The notes beneath the pieces were generated by a model. That model did no database searches and was not told where the DNA came from. It saw only the letters and a list, made by a program, of their open reading frames with translations. Positions 8,351 through 17,007 of a stretch of DNA of 47,105 bases are shown here, one piece after another. The first letter of the stretch is position 1; the number at the start of each line of letters is the position of its first letter. Origin of the DNA: Clostridia bacterium (lineage in GTDB: Bacteria > Bacillota > Clostridia > Christensenellales > Aristaeellaceae); assembly GCA_017404985.1 (NCBI GenBank), contig JAFRBK010000012.1, forward strand, positions 1 through 47,105, given 5' to 3'. A program made the position numbers and the translations under genes.

Positions 8351-10666
8351 TCAATCGCCGAAATCAATGGAGCCGTCGGCGGCTTCTTCCGGTTCTTCGG
8401 TTTCCTCAACCACCGGCGGGAGTCCGAAGTAGGCCTTCACAATGGCCTGGGACCAGGTCACCGTGCTGGTGATTTCGTAGTTCTGCAGGTACTTATTGAA
8501 GAAGTCGAAGTAAATGTTGGAATAAATCGGGATCGTCGGTAGCACTTCGTTGTAGCGTTTCTGGAAGGCGACCCACTTGCTCACGTATTCAAAGACGTCG
8601 CCGGGCTCAGTCTTCCGCATATTGACGGCGTCATAGTAGAGCTCCTCGTCGTCGGAATAGGTGTTGTTCCAGATTTCATGGTTCGCGGTATCGTCCGTGG
8701 AATAGGTGATGGACGGGTCAACCACGATATGGAAGTTGGTCGCCAGGTAAATCATGTCAGTGGTGCGTTCCGTCTGGCGATAGTAAGCCTTCAGGAGGTC
8801 TTCCATCGGGGCTTCCTCGATCGTCAGTTTAATACCGACCTGGGCGAGATTACTGACGAAGTTTCCTTCTTCTTCCATGAAGTCCTTCATATGGTTGCCC
8901 TTGGGCATCAGCATCTTCAGATCCAGGGCGACCAGCTGCTCGTCAATCTGCTTACAGCGGACATCGTCCACGCCTTCACGGAACTCGCCGCCTTCACGGT
9001 TCAGGGTCCAGCCGCCCTTTTTCAGCATCTTCACAGCTTCCTCAAGATCAACTGTGTATTCAACCAGAGCACCTTCCCACTCATCCGCCAGGGCTTCCCA
9101 GGCGGCCGTGATCTTTTCCAGTTCCTCGTCCGTCGTATAGTACCGGTTTGAGAACTTCTTGGTCGGATCCTCTTCGCCGTCCTCTACCCGGATCCGGACG
9201 GTTTCCTCATCAATGAAGTTCACTGGCCAGGCAACCTGGCGGTTCAGCAGCAGGTATTCCCACTGTTCGATTCCGAAGTATCCGTCGACCCGGATGCCGT
9301 TGCTTTGGCCGTATTCGTTGGTCTCCGGATTCAGCACGCCGCAGTATTCCCGCGTCAGCAGATCCCGGTCCATACACCAGGCGATCGCCTGGCGGACTTC
9401 CTTTTCATGGACGGTGGGCCAGTCATAGGTGAAGGTCAGGAAGGCCAGCCCGATACGCGGATAGTTATCCATCTGCACGCCGTACTCGCCGACCGCCGTA
9501 CGGGCCGCCGCCACGGTGGGGCCGTAAGTCACTTTGTTCAGCAGGTCCAGCTCGCCGCTGACGAGCTTGTCCACCATGGTGTCATTGTCCGCCACCGTAA
9601 AGGACACCTTCTCGATGGTGGGCTTGACCAGGTAGTATCCGTTGCCCTGGGCATCCAGAAGCTGGTTGCCTTCCACGTCCAGCATCGGGATGTACTCCAC
9701 GGGGCCGTTCTCATAGCCACCCGGCAGGCTGTTGTGGTACCAGGCTCCTTTGAAGTAGGGGTTGATTTCGAAGTGGCAGGTCACGCCGTCCCAGCTGGTC
9801 AGCGTATAGGGGCCGGAAACGACGCTGGGATGGGAATTGTACCCGGTTTCGGGATCCAGGATCGTCTTCCTCAAAAGGTCAGCCGTGAAGATCGGCTCGG
9901 CGATGCTCAGGTCTTCATTCCCGATATATACGCCGTATCCGCCTTCGCCGGAATAAACCTTGCAGCCGGGAGCAATCTGGCGGATCGGATAGGGCTCGCA
10001 CAGCAGAAGGCCGAGCTCGAAGAAGTACGGCAGGAAATCCGCGTCCAGGTAGATCCAGATTTCACGGTCGTTATGCACTTCGATACCGGTCAGCGCCTTC
10101 TGGTTCTCCGGAACCGGCTGGCCGGCAATGGCCATCTTCCTGCCTTCGATATACTCGTTGTATCCCAGCAGGTGCTCCGCCCGGTAGATCTTTCCGCCGA
10201 TCTGCTCCACTTCGGGGCTCATCATCAGAAGCATGGAGAACGCGTAGTCCCAGGCTGTGATCTTGGTGCCGTCGGAATAGTACAGATCGTCGCACAGCAG
10301 GATCTTGTAGATCTTGTTGCCGAATTCATCCTGGCCGGCAATCACGTCTCCGTCCACAACGGAGGGGTCGAAGACGTATTCGCCCTGGTTCTGGTCCCAG
10401 TTGATCAGGTTGTATCCGTGGATCATGGCGCGCACGTCGATATCCGCGGTGTCATTGCCGAACATCTCCGTGAAGAAATCGCCCTTGGTGATGGTCGGAT
10501 GGCCAACCTTCAGCTCGTCCGGAAACTCGATTTCCTCTTCCGGGGTTTCCGCGGCGGCTTCGCCTTCCGGTGCCGGGGTTTCCGTCGCTTCCGCGGAGGA
10601 CAGCACCGGCAGCGCCAGAAGCATCAGGGTCAGGAGCAGACAGAGGATCGTTTTCAGCTTGTTCAC
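8351..10666 (-). CDS. Extracellular solute-binding protein family 5 (oligopeptide-type), orphan
   Basis: The 771-aa product is an ABC binding protein of the OppA/DppA class (SBP_bac_5). It would capture peptides or similar solutes outside the membrane. It starts with GTG at 10666 behind AAAGGG. The signal peptide (MNKLKTILCLLL to LSSAEA) has no Cys after the hydrophobic core, so no lipoprotein anchor is evident, and a Thr/Glu/Pro-rich linker follows. Family features include DLYYSDGTKITAWDYAFS near the N-terminal third and SGPYTLTSWDG in the middle. It is longer than the usual 500-600 aa; the extra length is mostly central acidic segments. The C-terminus is an acidic EETEEPEEAADGSIDFGD tail. 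No permease or ATPase genes are adjacent, so it must use permeases elsewhere or have a sensory role. Confidence 0.85.
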   Translation of the reverse strand: MNKLKTILCLLLTLMLLALPVLSSAEATETPAPEGEAAAETPEEEIEFPDELKVGHPTITKGDFFTEMFGNDTADIDVRAMIHGYNLINWDQNQGEYVFDPSVVDGDVIAGQDEFGNKIYKILLCDDLYYSDGTKITAWDYAFSMLLMMSPEVEQIGGKIYRAEHLLGYNEYIEGRKMAIAGQPVPENQKALTGIEVHNDREIWIYLDADFLPYFFELGLLLCEPYPIRQIAPGCKVYSGEGGYGVYIGNEDLSIAEPIFTADLLRKTILDPETGYNSHPSVVSGPYTLTSWDGVTCHFEINPYFKGAWYHNSLPGGYENGPVEYIPMLDVEGNQLLDAQGNGYYLVKPTIEKVSFTVADNDTMVDKLVSGELDLLNKVTYGPTVAAARTAVGEYGVQMDNYPRIGLAFLTFTYDWPTVHEKEVRQAIAWCMDRDLLTREYCGVLNPETNEYGQSNGIRVDGYFGIEQWEYLLLNRQVAWPVNFIDEETVRIRVEDGEEDPTKKFSNRYYTTDEELEKITAAWEALADEWEGALVEYTVDLEEAVKMLKKGGWTLNREGGEFREGVDDVRCKQIDEQLVALDLKMLMPKGNHMKDFMEEEGNFVSNLAQVGIKLTIEEAPMEDLLKAYYRQTERTTDMIYLATNFHIVVDPSITYSTDDTANHEIWNNTYSDDEELYYDAVNMRKTEPGDVFEYVSKWVAFQKRYNEVLPTIPIYSNIYFDFFNKYLQNYEITSTVTWSQAIVKAYFGLPPVVEETEEPEEAADGSIDFGD

Positions 10667-10719
10667 AATATCAGGCCCTTTCCTATTATTACTGTGCGCC
10701 TTCCCGCGCGTTTATCCGG

Positions 10720-12720
10720 TCAGTCGAAGCAGTCGCCCACATGGTTGATCATGACTTCCACGCCCAACGGAGTTTCATAGTCTTCAAAGATATAGAATGC
10801 GTTGCCGGGCGCCTTCTTCGGAACCTTGGCCTCTTCAACCGGAGGACGTTCCCAGGAGGCATTGGTGAACACAGCGTTATTGCCGTCCTCCGCCTTGGCA
10901 GCCAGATAATAGTTGAGGGACTCCTGCTCGATCCAGGTGTAGGTCACCCGCTGTCCGTTAACAATGGCCGGCAGGTTGTTCACCGTCTGGGTCCAGCCGT
11001 TCTCATCGCTCAGGATTACCACCTTGACGACTTCGTCGCCGTTCATCAGGCTCATCGCTAGGTTGAACGGCCGCTGGCCGGTGGCGTTCCCGTCGTCGTT
11101 CCAGATCTTGGAGACAGCCGCGCTGACCAGTTCGGGTTCGTATTCGTTCACAATGCTGTATTCGCGGATGACCGTCCGGTACAGGGGCACCGCGTCCTCC
11201 GAGATGGAATAGTTGATTTCCGTCTTGGAAACATCGTCTTTATAGCGGGGAAGCCCTTCAAAGGTATGGCGCCATCCGTTGGCCTCGTTCAGGACGACGG
11301 TATTTACCTGGGCCCCGTCGGCGTACAGCCGGACGGTCACTTCCGCGGGACGGTTGCCGTCCTGGTTGTTGTTGTCGTTCCAGCTCTTGATGACCGGGAT
11401 GTCCACCGTTTCGGCATCGGGTTCCGGCGTGGGGGCCGGGACGTAATGGTTGTACAGTTCAACCGTAACCGTTTCGCCCGCCTTGATCATGATGGAGCCG
11501 CCGGTTTCGCTGTCGCTCCGCAGATAGAACATGTCGATCAGCTCATTGGCGTTGCGCTCCACCACGGTGTAGGATCCGGGCTTCACGTTATCGATAGTGT
11601 AAACGCCGTCTGTAAACTTCTCGAACTTGAGGCCCGTGATCGGGAAACGGTCGTCATCAATATAATCCGACGCGAGAATATCGAAGGTCAGGTTGCCTGT
11701 CCGGACATTGGGATCCGGCAGGGTTTTGGGGTCTTCCGGCTTGGGAACCACATACACCAGGTTCACAGACAGTTTCCCGGGTTCAATTGGGGTGCTTTCA
11801 TCACCATATTCGTAACCCTTCACCTGGCAGGCATCCACGATCCTGTCATCCCGGTCGGAATGCTGCAGCAGATAGCCTTCCACCAGGGTATCTGCGTTGA
11901 TGTCCTCCAGCAGGTAGGTTCCGGGAATCACATCAAACGTAAGAAGTTTGCTTTCCTGTTTGTCGTCAATCACTTCGTTATATGTAAGGATTTTGGGAAA
12001 ATTTGAATCCGGGCCGGACAGCCTCAGCTTCAGCCCGCTCAGGTCCGCGCCTTCCGGCTGGTTCGACACTTCCACCTGAACCTGCAGTGTGCCGTGCATC
12101 ACCGTATTGGTAATCGTGGCTTTGTTGCCGCTGATGGATATACCGGTCTCCCTGTAATACATGGGAACTTCCACCTGCTTCACCGAATATTCGGCAGGCT
12201 CGGTGGATCCAACCCGGTTGGCCGGGAGGTTATTCCAGGTCACAGACCAGCCATTGGTAGAATTCACAGTTTTGGAAACGCCGAAAGGTTGGCCGTTTTC
12301 CAGCAGCTGAAGCTGGATATCGGATGGACGTGTTTCGTATGTGCCGCTTTTGTCGTTCCAGTCAATGGCGCCGGTAAAGCTCACCTTGTTCTGGGGTTTG
12401 TTCTGGAAGGTATACTGCACAGTAGCAATATCTCCGGTAACGGTATCTGCGGAACTGCGGTATAATCTTGCCGACAGGTCCTCCATGGCCGAACCGGAAG
12501 GCACAACAGCCGTCCATCCGTTGGCCATAGTCAGTTCCTGACCGCCCACGGTTATTTTCTCCGGGCGCAGGCCGTACAGATTGTTGTCGTCAAGCCATTC
12601 CACCGTCAGCACCGTCTGTGCTGCGGGGGCCGTTCCCTCCGCCTGTGCGGCAGCGAAACATCCCAGCACGAGTGCCAGAACGAACAGGACGGGTAGGATA
12701 CGCTGCAACCGTTCTTTCAT
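10720..12720 (-). CDS. Secreted multi-Cna_B domain surface protein without LPXTG
   Basis: The ATG at 12720 is chosen for GAGGGGAGA about 8 bases upstream and the signal peptide it reveals (MKERLQRILPVLFVLALVLG, CFAAAQAEG). A VLGC within it could be read as a weak lipobox. The product is 666 aa. Cna_B-like domains lie at about 36-107, 112-207 (IDWNDKSGTYETRP), 430-525 (IKSWNDNNNQDGNRPAEVTV) and 527-620 (SKIWNDDGNATGQRP). Two SpaA-like domains lie between about 209 and 425. Such domains form Lys-Asn isopeptide bonds and build rigid stalks. The C-terminus has no LPXTG, transmembrane helix or basic tail. It ends ETPLGVEVMINHVGDCFD. A strong promoter lies directly upstream. The binding-protein gene follows after 53 bp and may be cotranscribed. 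Confidence 0.88.
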   Translation of the reverse strand: MKERLQRILPVLFVLALVLGCFAAAQAEGTAPAAQTVLTVEWLDDNNLYGLRPEKITVGGQELTMANGWTAVVPSGSAMEDLSARLYRSSADTVTGDIATVQYTFQNKPQNKVSFTGAIDWNDKSGTYETRPSDIQLQLLENGQPFGVSKTVNSTNGWSVTWNNLPANRVGSTEPAEYSVKQVEVPMYYRETGISISGNKATITNTVMHGTLQVQVEVSNQPEGADLSGLKLRLSGPDSNFPKILTYNEVIDDKQESKLLTFDVIPGTYLLEDINADTLVEGYLLQHSDRDDRIVDACQVKGYEYGDESTPIEPGKLSVNLVYVVPKPEDPKTLPDPNVRTGNLTFDILASDYIDDDRFPITGLKFEKFTDGVYTIDNVKPGSYTVVERNANELIDMFYLRSDSETGGSIMIKAGETVTVELYNHYVPAPTPEPDAETVDIPVIKSWNDNNNQDGNRPAEVTVRLYADGAQVNTVVLNEANGWRHTFEGLPRYKDDVSKTEINYSISEDAVPLYRTVIREYSIVNEYEPELVSAAVSKIWNDDGNATGQRPFNLAMSLMNGDEVVKVVILSDENGWTQTVNNLPAIVNGQRVTYTWIEQESLNYYLAAKAEDGNNAVFTNASWERPPVEEAKVPKKAPGNAFYIFEDYETPLGVEVMINHVGDCFD

Positions 12721-12791
12721 CTGAATGTCTCCCCTCTGTGATCTCGCGGGCTTCATTTTTAGCCCGAAATGGGCATACTGATACAAAATTA

Positions 12792-12820
12792 ATTATAGAG
12801 GTTCCGCGCCCCAAAATCAA
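12792..12820 (-). promoter_or_regulatory. Promoter of the Cna_B gene
   Basis: TTGATT, 17-base spacer, consensus TATAAT on the minus strand, about 70 bases before the start codon at 12720. Confidence 0.75.
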
Positions 12821-12902
12821 TAGGAAAAGTGTGGAAAAATGTTTTTCCTCAGTCCTCCCCCGGGCAGGGCGGGCTGCGGTGGCTTTTTTCAGCGGTTTGG
12901 GG

Positions 12903-12908
12903 TATAAT
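12903..12908 (+). promoter_or_regulatory. Possible -10 box for the DUF5058 operon
   Basis: A consensus TATAAT lies 37 bases before the ATG at 12946, but no good -35 box is seen at the right distance. Confidence 0.4.
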
Positions 12909-12945
12909 ACCGCGGAAAAATGATTGATCCGGGAGGAATGGACCA

Positions 12946-13692
12946 ATGGGTATTCTTGACCAACTGAATTCCGGAAGCCTCTATCTGATCTGCGGAATCA
13001 TTGTCGGCTTTATTGCCGTGGTCTGCGTCGTGTTTATGGTGCGGGCCTGGCGGGCGGGAAAAGCGCTGGGCATGGACACAGTCCGGATGAAACGGGCGAT
13101 CACCTCCAGCGTAACCTTTTCTCTGCTGCCCAGCGTAGGTATTCTGCTGGGGGTGCTGGCCCTGAGCGGCAGTCTCGGCATTCCCTGGCCCTGGCTTAGG
13201 CTGAGTGTCATCGGCGCCCTGCACTATGAAACCCAGGTGGCAGCAGCTGCCTCCGAGCAGGCGGGAATCCGGCTGGGCACCGATCCCATGACGGCCCAGG
13301 CCTTCGGAACCGTAGCCCTGCTGATGAGCATCTGCATCATGTGGGGCATGATCCTGGCGGCGCTTTTCAATAAAAAATACGTCAGCAAGCTGCAGAAGGC
13401 AGGGCCGGAAAAATCCTCCGGTGTGGGCTTCGGCGACTCGGCCATGGTCGCCATGTTCATCGGCATGGTCAGCGCCTATATCGGCAGCTATGTGGGCTCC
13501 TTTGTTTCCGGAAACGGGCTGTTCTCCTTCTCCGGCTCCTGGACGTCGCTGGCCGTAGTAGCCGTGTCCGCCGCGGTCATGGCCCTGTTCACCTTCCTGG
13601 CGGAGAAGAAGCACATGGAATGGCTGGACAATTTCTCAATCGCCGGCAGCATGCTTTGCGGCATGCTGGCCGCCGCCCTGATCGGACAGTAA
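12946..13692 (+). CDS. DUF5058-type integral membrane protein
   Basis: The 248-aa product is hydrophobic with about six membrane helices. It resembles DUF5058 proteins (for example LICGIIVGFIAVVCVVFMVR near the N-terminus and the conserved ITSSVTFSLLPSVGILLGVL). The function of this family is not established; a transport role is likely from context. The ATG has GGGAGG 8 bases upstream. A second membrane protein gene follows after 13 bp, then an M20 peptidase whose start overlaps that gene's stop. The three are almost certainly one operon. The pairing suggests a two-component membrane carrier for a peptide or acylated amino acid that the peptidase then cleaves. That role is inference. Confidence 0.75.
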   Translation: MGILDQLNSGSLYLICGIIVGFIAVVCVVFMVRAWRAGKALGMDTVRMKRAITSSVTFSLLPSVGILLGVLALSGSLGIPWPWLRLSVIGALHYETQVAAAASEQAGIRLGTDPMTAQAFGTVALLMSICIMWGMILAALFNKKYVSKLQKAGPEKSSGVGFGDSAMVAMFIGMVSAYIGSYVGSFVSGNGLFSFSGSWTSLAVVAVSAAVMALFTFLAEKKHMEWLDNFSIAGSMLCGMLAAALIGQ

Positions 13693-13705
13693 GGAGGAAG
13701 GCGCA

Positions 13706-14422
13706 ATGAGTGAAAAAATGATTCTTTCCGATTCCCCGGAAAAGCAGAAGGCGTATGAAGCCTATATGAAAACCACCCATACCCTGGGCCGCCTGGTGTC
13801 GGTCGTCACACTGGCCCTGCTGGTGGGCGCGCCCTTTGTGATTGGCTCCGTGCTCGGTGCCATGCCGGACCTTGGCGCAGCCGGCCGCGGGTTTTTGTCC
13901 GTAGGCCTGGTGTGGACTGTGTCCAGCGTGGTGGAATACCTGGTCTATACGCCCATGCTCGGCGCCGGCGGCAGCTATCTGGCCTTCATCACCGGCAACC
14001 TGATCAACATGAAAATCCCCTGCGCCATGAATGCCCGGGAACTGGTGGACGCCAAATCCGGCACCCCGGAGAATGAGGTGATTTCCACCCTGTCCATTGC
14101 GGCGTCATCCCTGGTGACCATTGTGGTGCTGGCCGTCGGCGTCGCCCTGTTGATCCCCCTGCGGCCGGTGCTGGAAAGCCCGGAGCTCCAGCCCGCCTTT
14201 GCCAATGTGGTGCCGGCCCTCTTCGGCGCCATGGCCTATAAGTATTTCCGCAAGGACCTGCGCCTGGCGCTGATTCCCTTTGCTGCCATGGCCATCCTGT
14301 TCATGTTCGTCCCCTCCCTGACCTCTTCCACCAGCTTCATGATTATTCCGGCCGGTGCTCTGGCCATTGGGCTGGCCTGGATAAAGTACCGCCGGAACCG
14401 GAAGGGAGAGACAAAGGCGTGA
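13706..14422 (+). CDS. Integral membrane protein, partner of the DUF5058 protein
   Basis: The 238-aa product has a short cytoplasmic-type N-terminus and then about six hydrophobic segments, ending in a basic RRNRKGETKA tail. I do not recognise a named family with certainty. A well-defined motif is SSVVEYLVYTPMLGAGGSYL, followed by FITGNLINMKIPCAMNA, a pattern suggesting a re-entrant or substrate-lining region. AAGGAGGAA precedes the ATG. The gene ends in GTGA, so the next gene's GTG start overlaps the TGA stop and translation is coupled. By position it would be the second subunit of a transporter with the DUF5058 protein. Confidence 0.7.
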   Translation: MSEKMILSDSPEKQKAYEAYMKTTHTLGRLVSVVTLALLVGAPFVIGSVLGAMPDLGAAGRGFLSVGLVWTVSSVVEYLVYTPMLGAGGSYLAFITGNLINMKIPCAMNARELVDAKSGTPENEVISTLSIAASSLVTIVVLAVGVALLIPLRPVLESPELQPAFANVVPALFGAMAYKYFRKDLRLALIPFAAMAILFMFVPSLTSSTSFMIIPAGALAIGLAWIKYRRNRKGETKA

Positions 14423-15861
14423 CAATCCTGACCATCATCGGCTGCCTGCTGGGGGCCGTGCTGCTGCTTCTGCTGGCTTCCCTGGTTCATACACTTTCCA
14501 TTCCCGCCAGGAAATCTTCCTATAAACCATCCCCGGATCCGGAGCGGGCCATGGCCTATGCCCGGAAGCTGTCCAGGATGGTGCAGGCAGAAACGGTTTC
14601 CCGGCCGGACACCGTGGACCTGGAAAAGTTCCTGGCCTTCCACAGGGTGCTGGAGGAGCTCTTCCCCCTGGTGCACCGGAAACTGGAAAAGATCGAGATC
14701 GGCGGAAGCCTGCTTTATCACTGGAAGGGCCAATCTAGCACGCGGCCCCTGGTGCTCATGAGCCATCAGGATGTGGTGCCCGCCGAGGGCGAATGGGAAT
14801 TTCCTCCCTTCTCCGGAGAAATCACAGACGGCAAAGTCTGGGGCCGGGGTGCGTCGGATACCAAGTGCTCGGTCATGGCCTTCTTTCAGGCCGTGGAGGA
14901 ACTGCTGGCGGAAGGGTTCATTCCCCCGAACGATGTCTGGCTCTCCTCCTCCTGCACGGAGGAAACCGGCGGGGACGGCTGCACGAAACTGGTAGAGGAA
15001 CTGAAGCGCCGGGGCGTGAAGCCCTGGCTGGTCTGCGACGAGGGCGGCGGCATCATCCGGGAACCTATCGGCGGCATTCACGGAAACTTTGCGATGCTCG
15101 GGGTATTTGAGAAGGGCACTGCGGAAGTCCGCTTCACGGCCTCCGGCGACGGCGGCCACGCCAGCGCGCCAAAAGCGGGTTCCCCGATTCCCCGGCTGGC
15201 GGACTTTGTGCACGAGGCGGAGCATCGGCGGATCTTCCGGCGAAAGATGCCGAAGGAAGTCGCCGCAATGTTTGAAACGCTGGCGCCCTATGCCTCCTTC
15301 CCGCTCCGATGGGTATTCACGAACCTCTGGCTGTTCCGGCCCCTGCTTTTGCAGGTTCTCCCCGCGATTTCCGCCCAGGCCGGCGCGATGATCCGGACGA
15401 CGGCAGCCTTCACGATGCAAACCGGTTCCGAAGCCTATAACATGATGCCCCAGTCAGCCACGGTCACCGCCAACCTCCGGTTCATTCCCCACCAGGGGAT
15501 GAAGGAAAGCCTGGCAGTTTTGGAAAAGCTGGCCCGAAAGCACGGCGTGGAAATGGAATTCCTGCGGGGGAATGACTATACGGCGCCGACGGATATCAGC
15601 GGAGAACCCTTCCGGCTGGTGCAGGCAATGGTGGAAAAAACCTTCCCCGGCTGCCCCGGCTGCCCCTACGTGATGACCGGGGCGTCCGATTCGAGGTTCT
15701 ACCAGCCGATCTGTGACAGCGTGGTCCGCTTCGCGCCGGTCATCTACGGGCCGGAACAGATGAAGGGCATGCACGGTCTGAATGAAAACATTGAAATCGA
15801 CTGCCTTCCCGGCGCCGTTGATTTCTACCGGAACCTGATTGCCGCCGTTCCGAAAAGCTGA
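14419..15861 (+). CDS. Membrane-anchored M20 family metallopeptidase (carboxypeptidase or deacylase type)
   Basis: The product is 480 aa and starts with GTG overlapping the stop of the upstream gene. An N-terminal transmembrane helix (TILTIIGCLLGAVLLLLLAS) is followed by an M20 domain like those of the Gly-X carboxypeptidase group. Zinc and catalytic motifs are visible: LMSHQDVVP, GRGASDTKCSVMAF and the general-base pair in SSCTEETGGDG. Further conserved sites are the lid-domain GDGGHASAP and ASDSRFYQ near the C-terminus. It would hydrolyse a dipeptide or N-acyl amino acid, on the side of the membrane set by the anchor. Coupling with two membrane proteins suggests that the released amino acid or peptide is a transported substrate. 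Confidence 0.88.
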   Translation: MTILTIIGCLLGAVLLLLLASLVHTLSIPARKSSYKPSPDPERAMAYARKLSRMVQAETVSRPDTVDLEKFLAFHRVLEELFPLVHRKLEKIEIGGSLLYHWKGQSSTRPLVLMSHQDVVPAEGEWEFPPFSGEITDGKVWGRGASDTKCSVMAFFQAVEELLAEGFIPPNDVWLSSSCTEETGGDGCTKLVEELKRRGVKPWLVCDEGGGIIREPIGGIHGNFAMLGVFEKGTAEVRFTASGDGGHASAPKAGSPIPRLADFVHEAEHRRIFRRKMPKEVAAMFETLAPYASFPLRWVFTNLWLFRPLLLQVLPAISAQAGAMIRTTAAFTMQTGSEAYNMMPQSATVTANLRFIPHQGMKESLAVLEKLARKHGVEMEFLRGNDYTAPTDISGEPFRLVQAMVEKTFPGCPGCPYVMTGASDSRFYQPICDSVVRFAPVIYGPEQMKGMHGLNENIEIDCLPGAVDFYRNLIAAVPKS

Positions 15862-15901
15862 ATGGAAGAAAAACCTGTCAAATTGATCCATAGAAAAATA
15901 G

Positions 15902-15930
15902 TTGCAAGATTGTGAATAATATATTACAAT
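15902..15930 (+). promoter_or_regulatory. Promoter of the YARHG-domain gene
   Basis: TTGCAA, 17-base spacer, TACAAT, about 95 bases before the ATG at 16026. Confidence 0.6.
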
Positions 15931-16025
15931 ATGGAAAACATGCGGGATGGGAGTGCCATGTCTTCCATCGGGCCGTATGAATCACTGTGAATACTTCAGC
16001 ACCAAAAAAGATTTGGAGGGAAACG

Positions 16026-16955
16026 ATGATGAAGAAGACGCTGGCATGGGTTCTGGCTGTTTTGTTTGTGATGGGCGGGCTGATGACCGCGGCCTCCGCA
16101 AATCAGGATTACCTGATCGCGGACAGCAATAAGCGCCTGCTGACGGAAGATGAGCTGTGGGAGTGGGACTATGAATCCCTGGGGTATATTTATAATGAAA
16201 TTTTTGCCCGCCACGGCTATTCCTTCACCCCGGGCGGCAAGTATGATACCTATTTCCGCACCAAGCACTGGTATCATGAAGGCGTGAAGAACGGCGCCTA
16301 TACGAAGATTGAATGGGCCAACAAAGACCTGATCAAGCAGGTCCGCCAGGACATGCGGGATATGAATACCACGAACCCCAGCGGCAAGTCCGTATGGGAC
16401 TATTTCTCCCAGAGCTTTATCAAGCTGCAGGGATTTGAAACGCTGGAGTTCACCAACAATACGCAGTACCAGACCGTTTATTCCGCTCCGTCCGCCTCAT
16501 CCTGGATCGGCGCCAAAGGCAAGGCCAAAGTCAGCATGAACGATGAAGTCGCCGCCGCGGGCCAGGAAAACGGCTGGCTGCTGGTGATGTATGAAACCAG
16601 TGGTGGCCGCGAACGGGTTGGATATATCAACATGTCCAAGATTAAGGGACAGGTCTCCGGTGCAAACTACTACAAGCAGCTATCCTTTGAATACAGCCCC
16701 GCGACCATTACCAGGGCCTGCAACCTGACGGATGACCCGATCCAGCAGAGCTCCCAGATCGCCGGCCTGCAGCCTGGTGATTACGTGACCTACCTGACCA
16801 CCTTCTATGGTTCCCGTGCTTGGGACTACGTGGAAGTCACGCTGGCGGACGGGCGGACGGCCCGCGGCTTCGTTCCCACGGAAGACCTGGATAACGGCAC
16901 TGAGGATGGTGCCCAGGATGATGAAATCAACGTCAGCGAGGATGATGTCGGTTAA
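16026..16955 (+). CDS. Secreted YARHG-domain protein with SH3-like repeats
   Basis: Two adjacent ATGs (16026 and 16029) sit 6 and 9 bases after GGAGG; either may be used. Upstream in-frame codons from 15987 lack a ribosome site. The product is about 309 aa with a signal peptide ending AASA/NQD. A YARHG domain is clear at residues 51-84: GYIYNEIFARHGYSF, then YFRTKHWYHEG. YARHG domains are found in secreted and peptidoglycan-associated proteins. Residues about 135-200 and 215-285 look like SH3-type modules (YSAPSASSWIGAKGKAKV; DYVTYLTTFYGSRAWDYVEV). The C-terminus is acidic (DDEINVSEDDVG). It is monocistronic between its own promoter and a strong terminator. It probably binds the cell wall. 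Confidence 0.82.
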   Translation: MMKKTLAWVLAVLFVMGGLMTAASANQDYLIADSNKRLLTEDELWEWDYESLGYIYNEIFARHGYSFTPGGKYDTYFRTKHWYHEGVKNGAYTKIEWANKDLIKQVRQDMRDMNTTNPSGKSVWDYFSQSFIKLQGFETLEFTNNTQYQTVYSAPSASSWIGAKGKAKVSMNDEVAAAGQENGWLLVMYETSGGRERVGYINMSKIKGQVSGANYYKQLSFEYSPATITRACNLTDDPIQQSSQIAGLQPGDYVTYLTTFYGSRAWDYVEVTLADGRTARGFVPTEDLDNGTEDGAQDDEINVSEDDVG

Positions 16956-16973
16956 TTTCCTGCCTGATGAAAT

Positions 16974-17003
16974 CAGCTCCGGTTCGTTTCTGAACCGGAG
17001 CTG
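16974..17003. terminator. Convergent terminator between the YARHG gene and ktrA
   Basis: A perfect 12-bp stem CAGCTCCGGTTC/GAACCGGAGCTG with a 6-base loop is followed on the plus strand by TTTGTTATTT. It can also serve the minus-strand gene ending at 17008. Confidence 0.85.
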
Positions 17004-17007
17004 TTTG

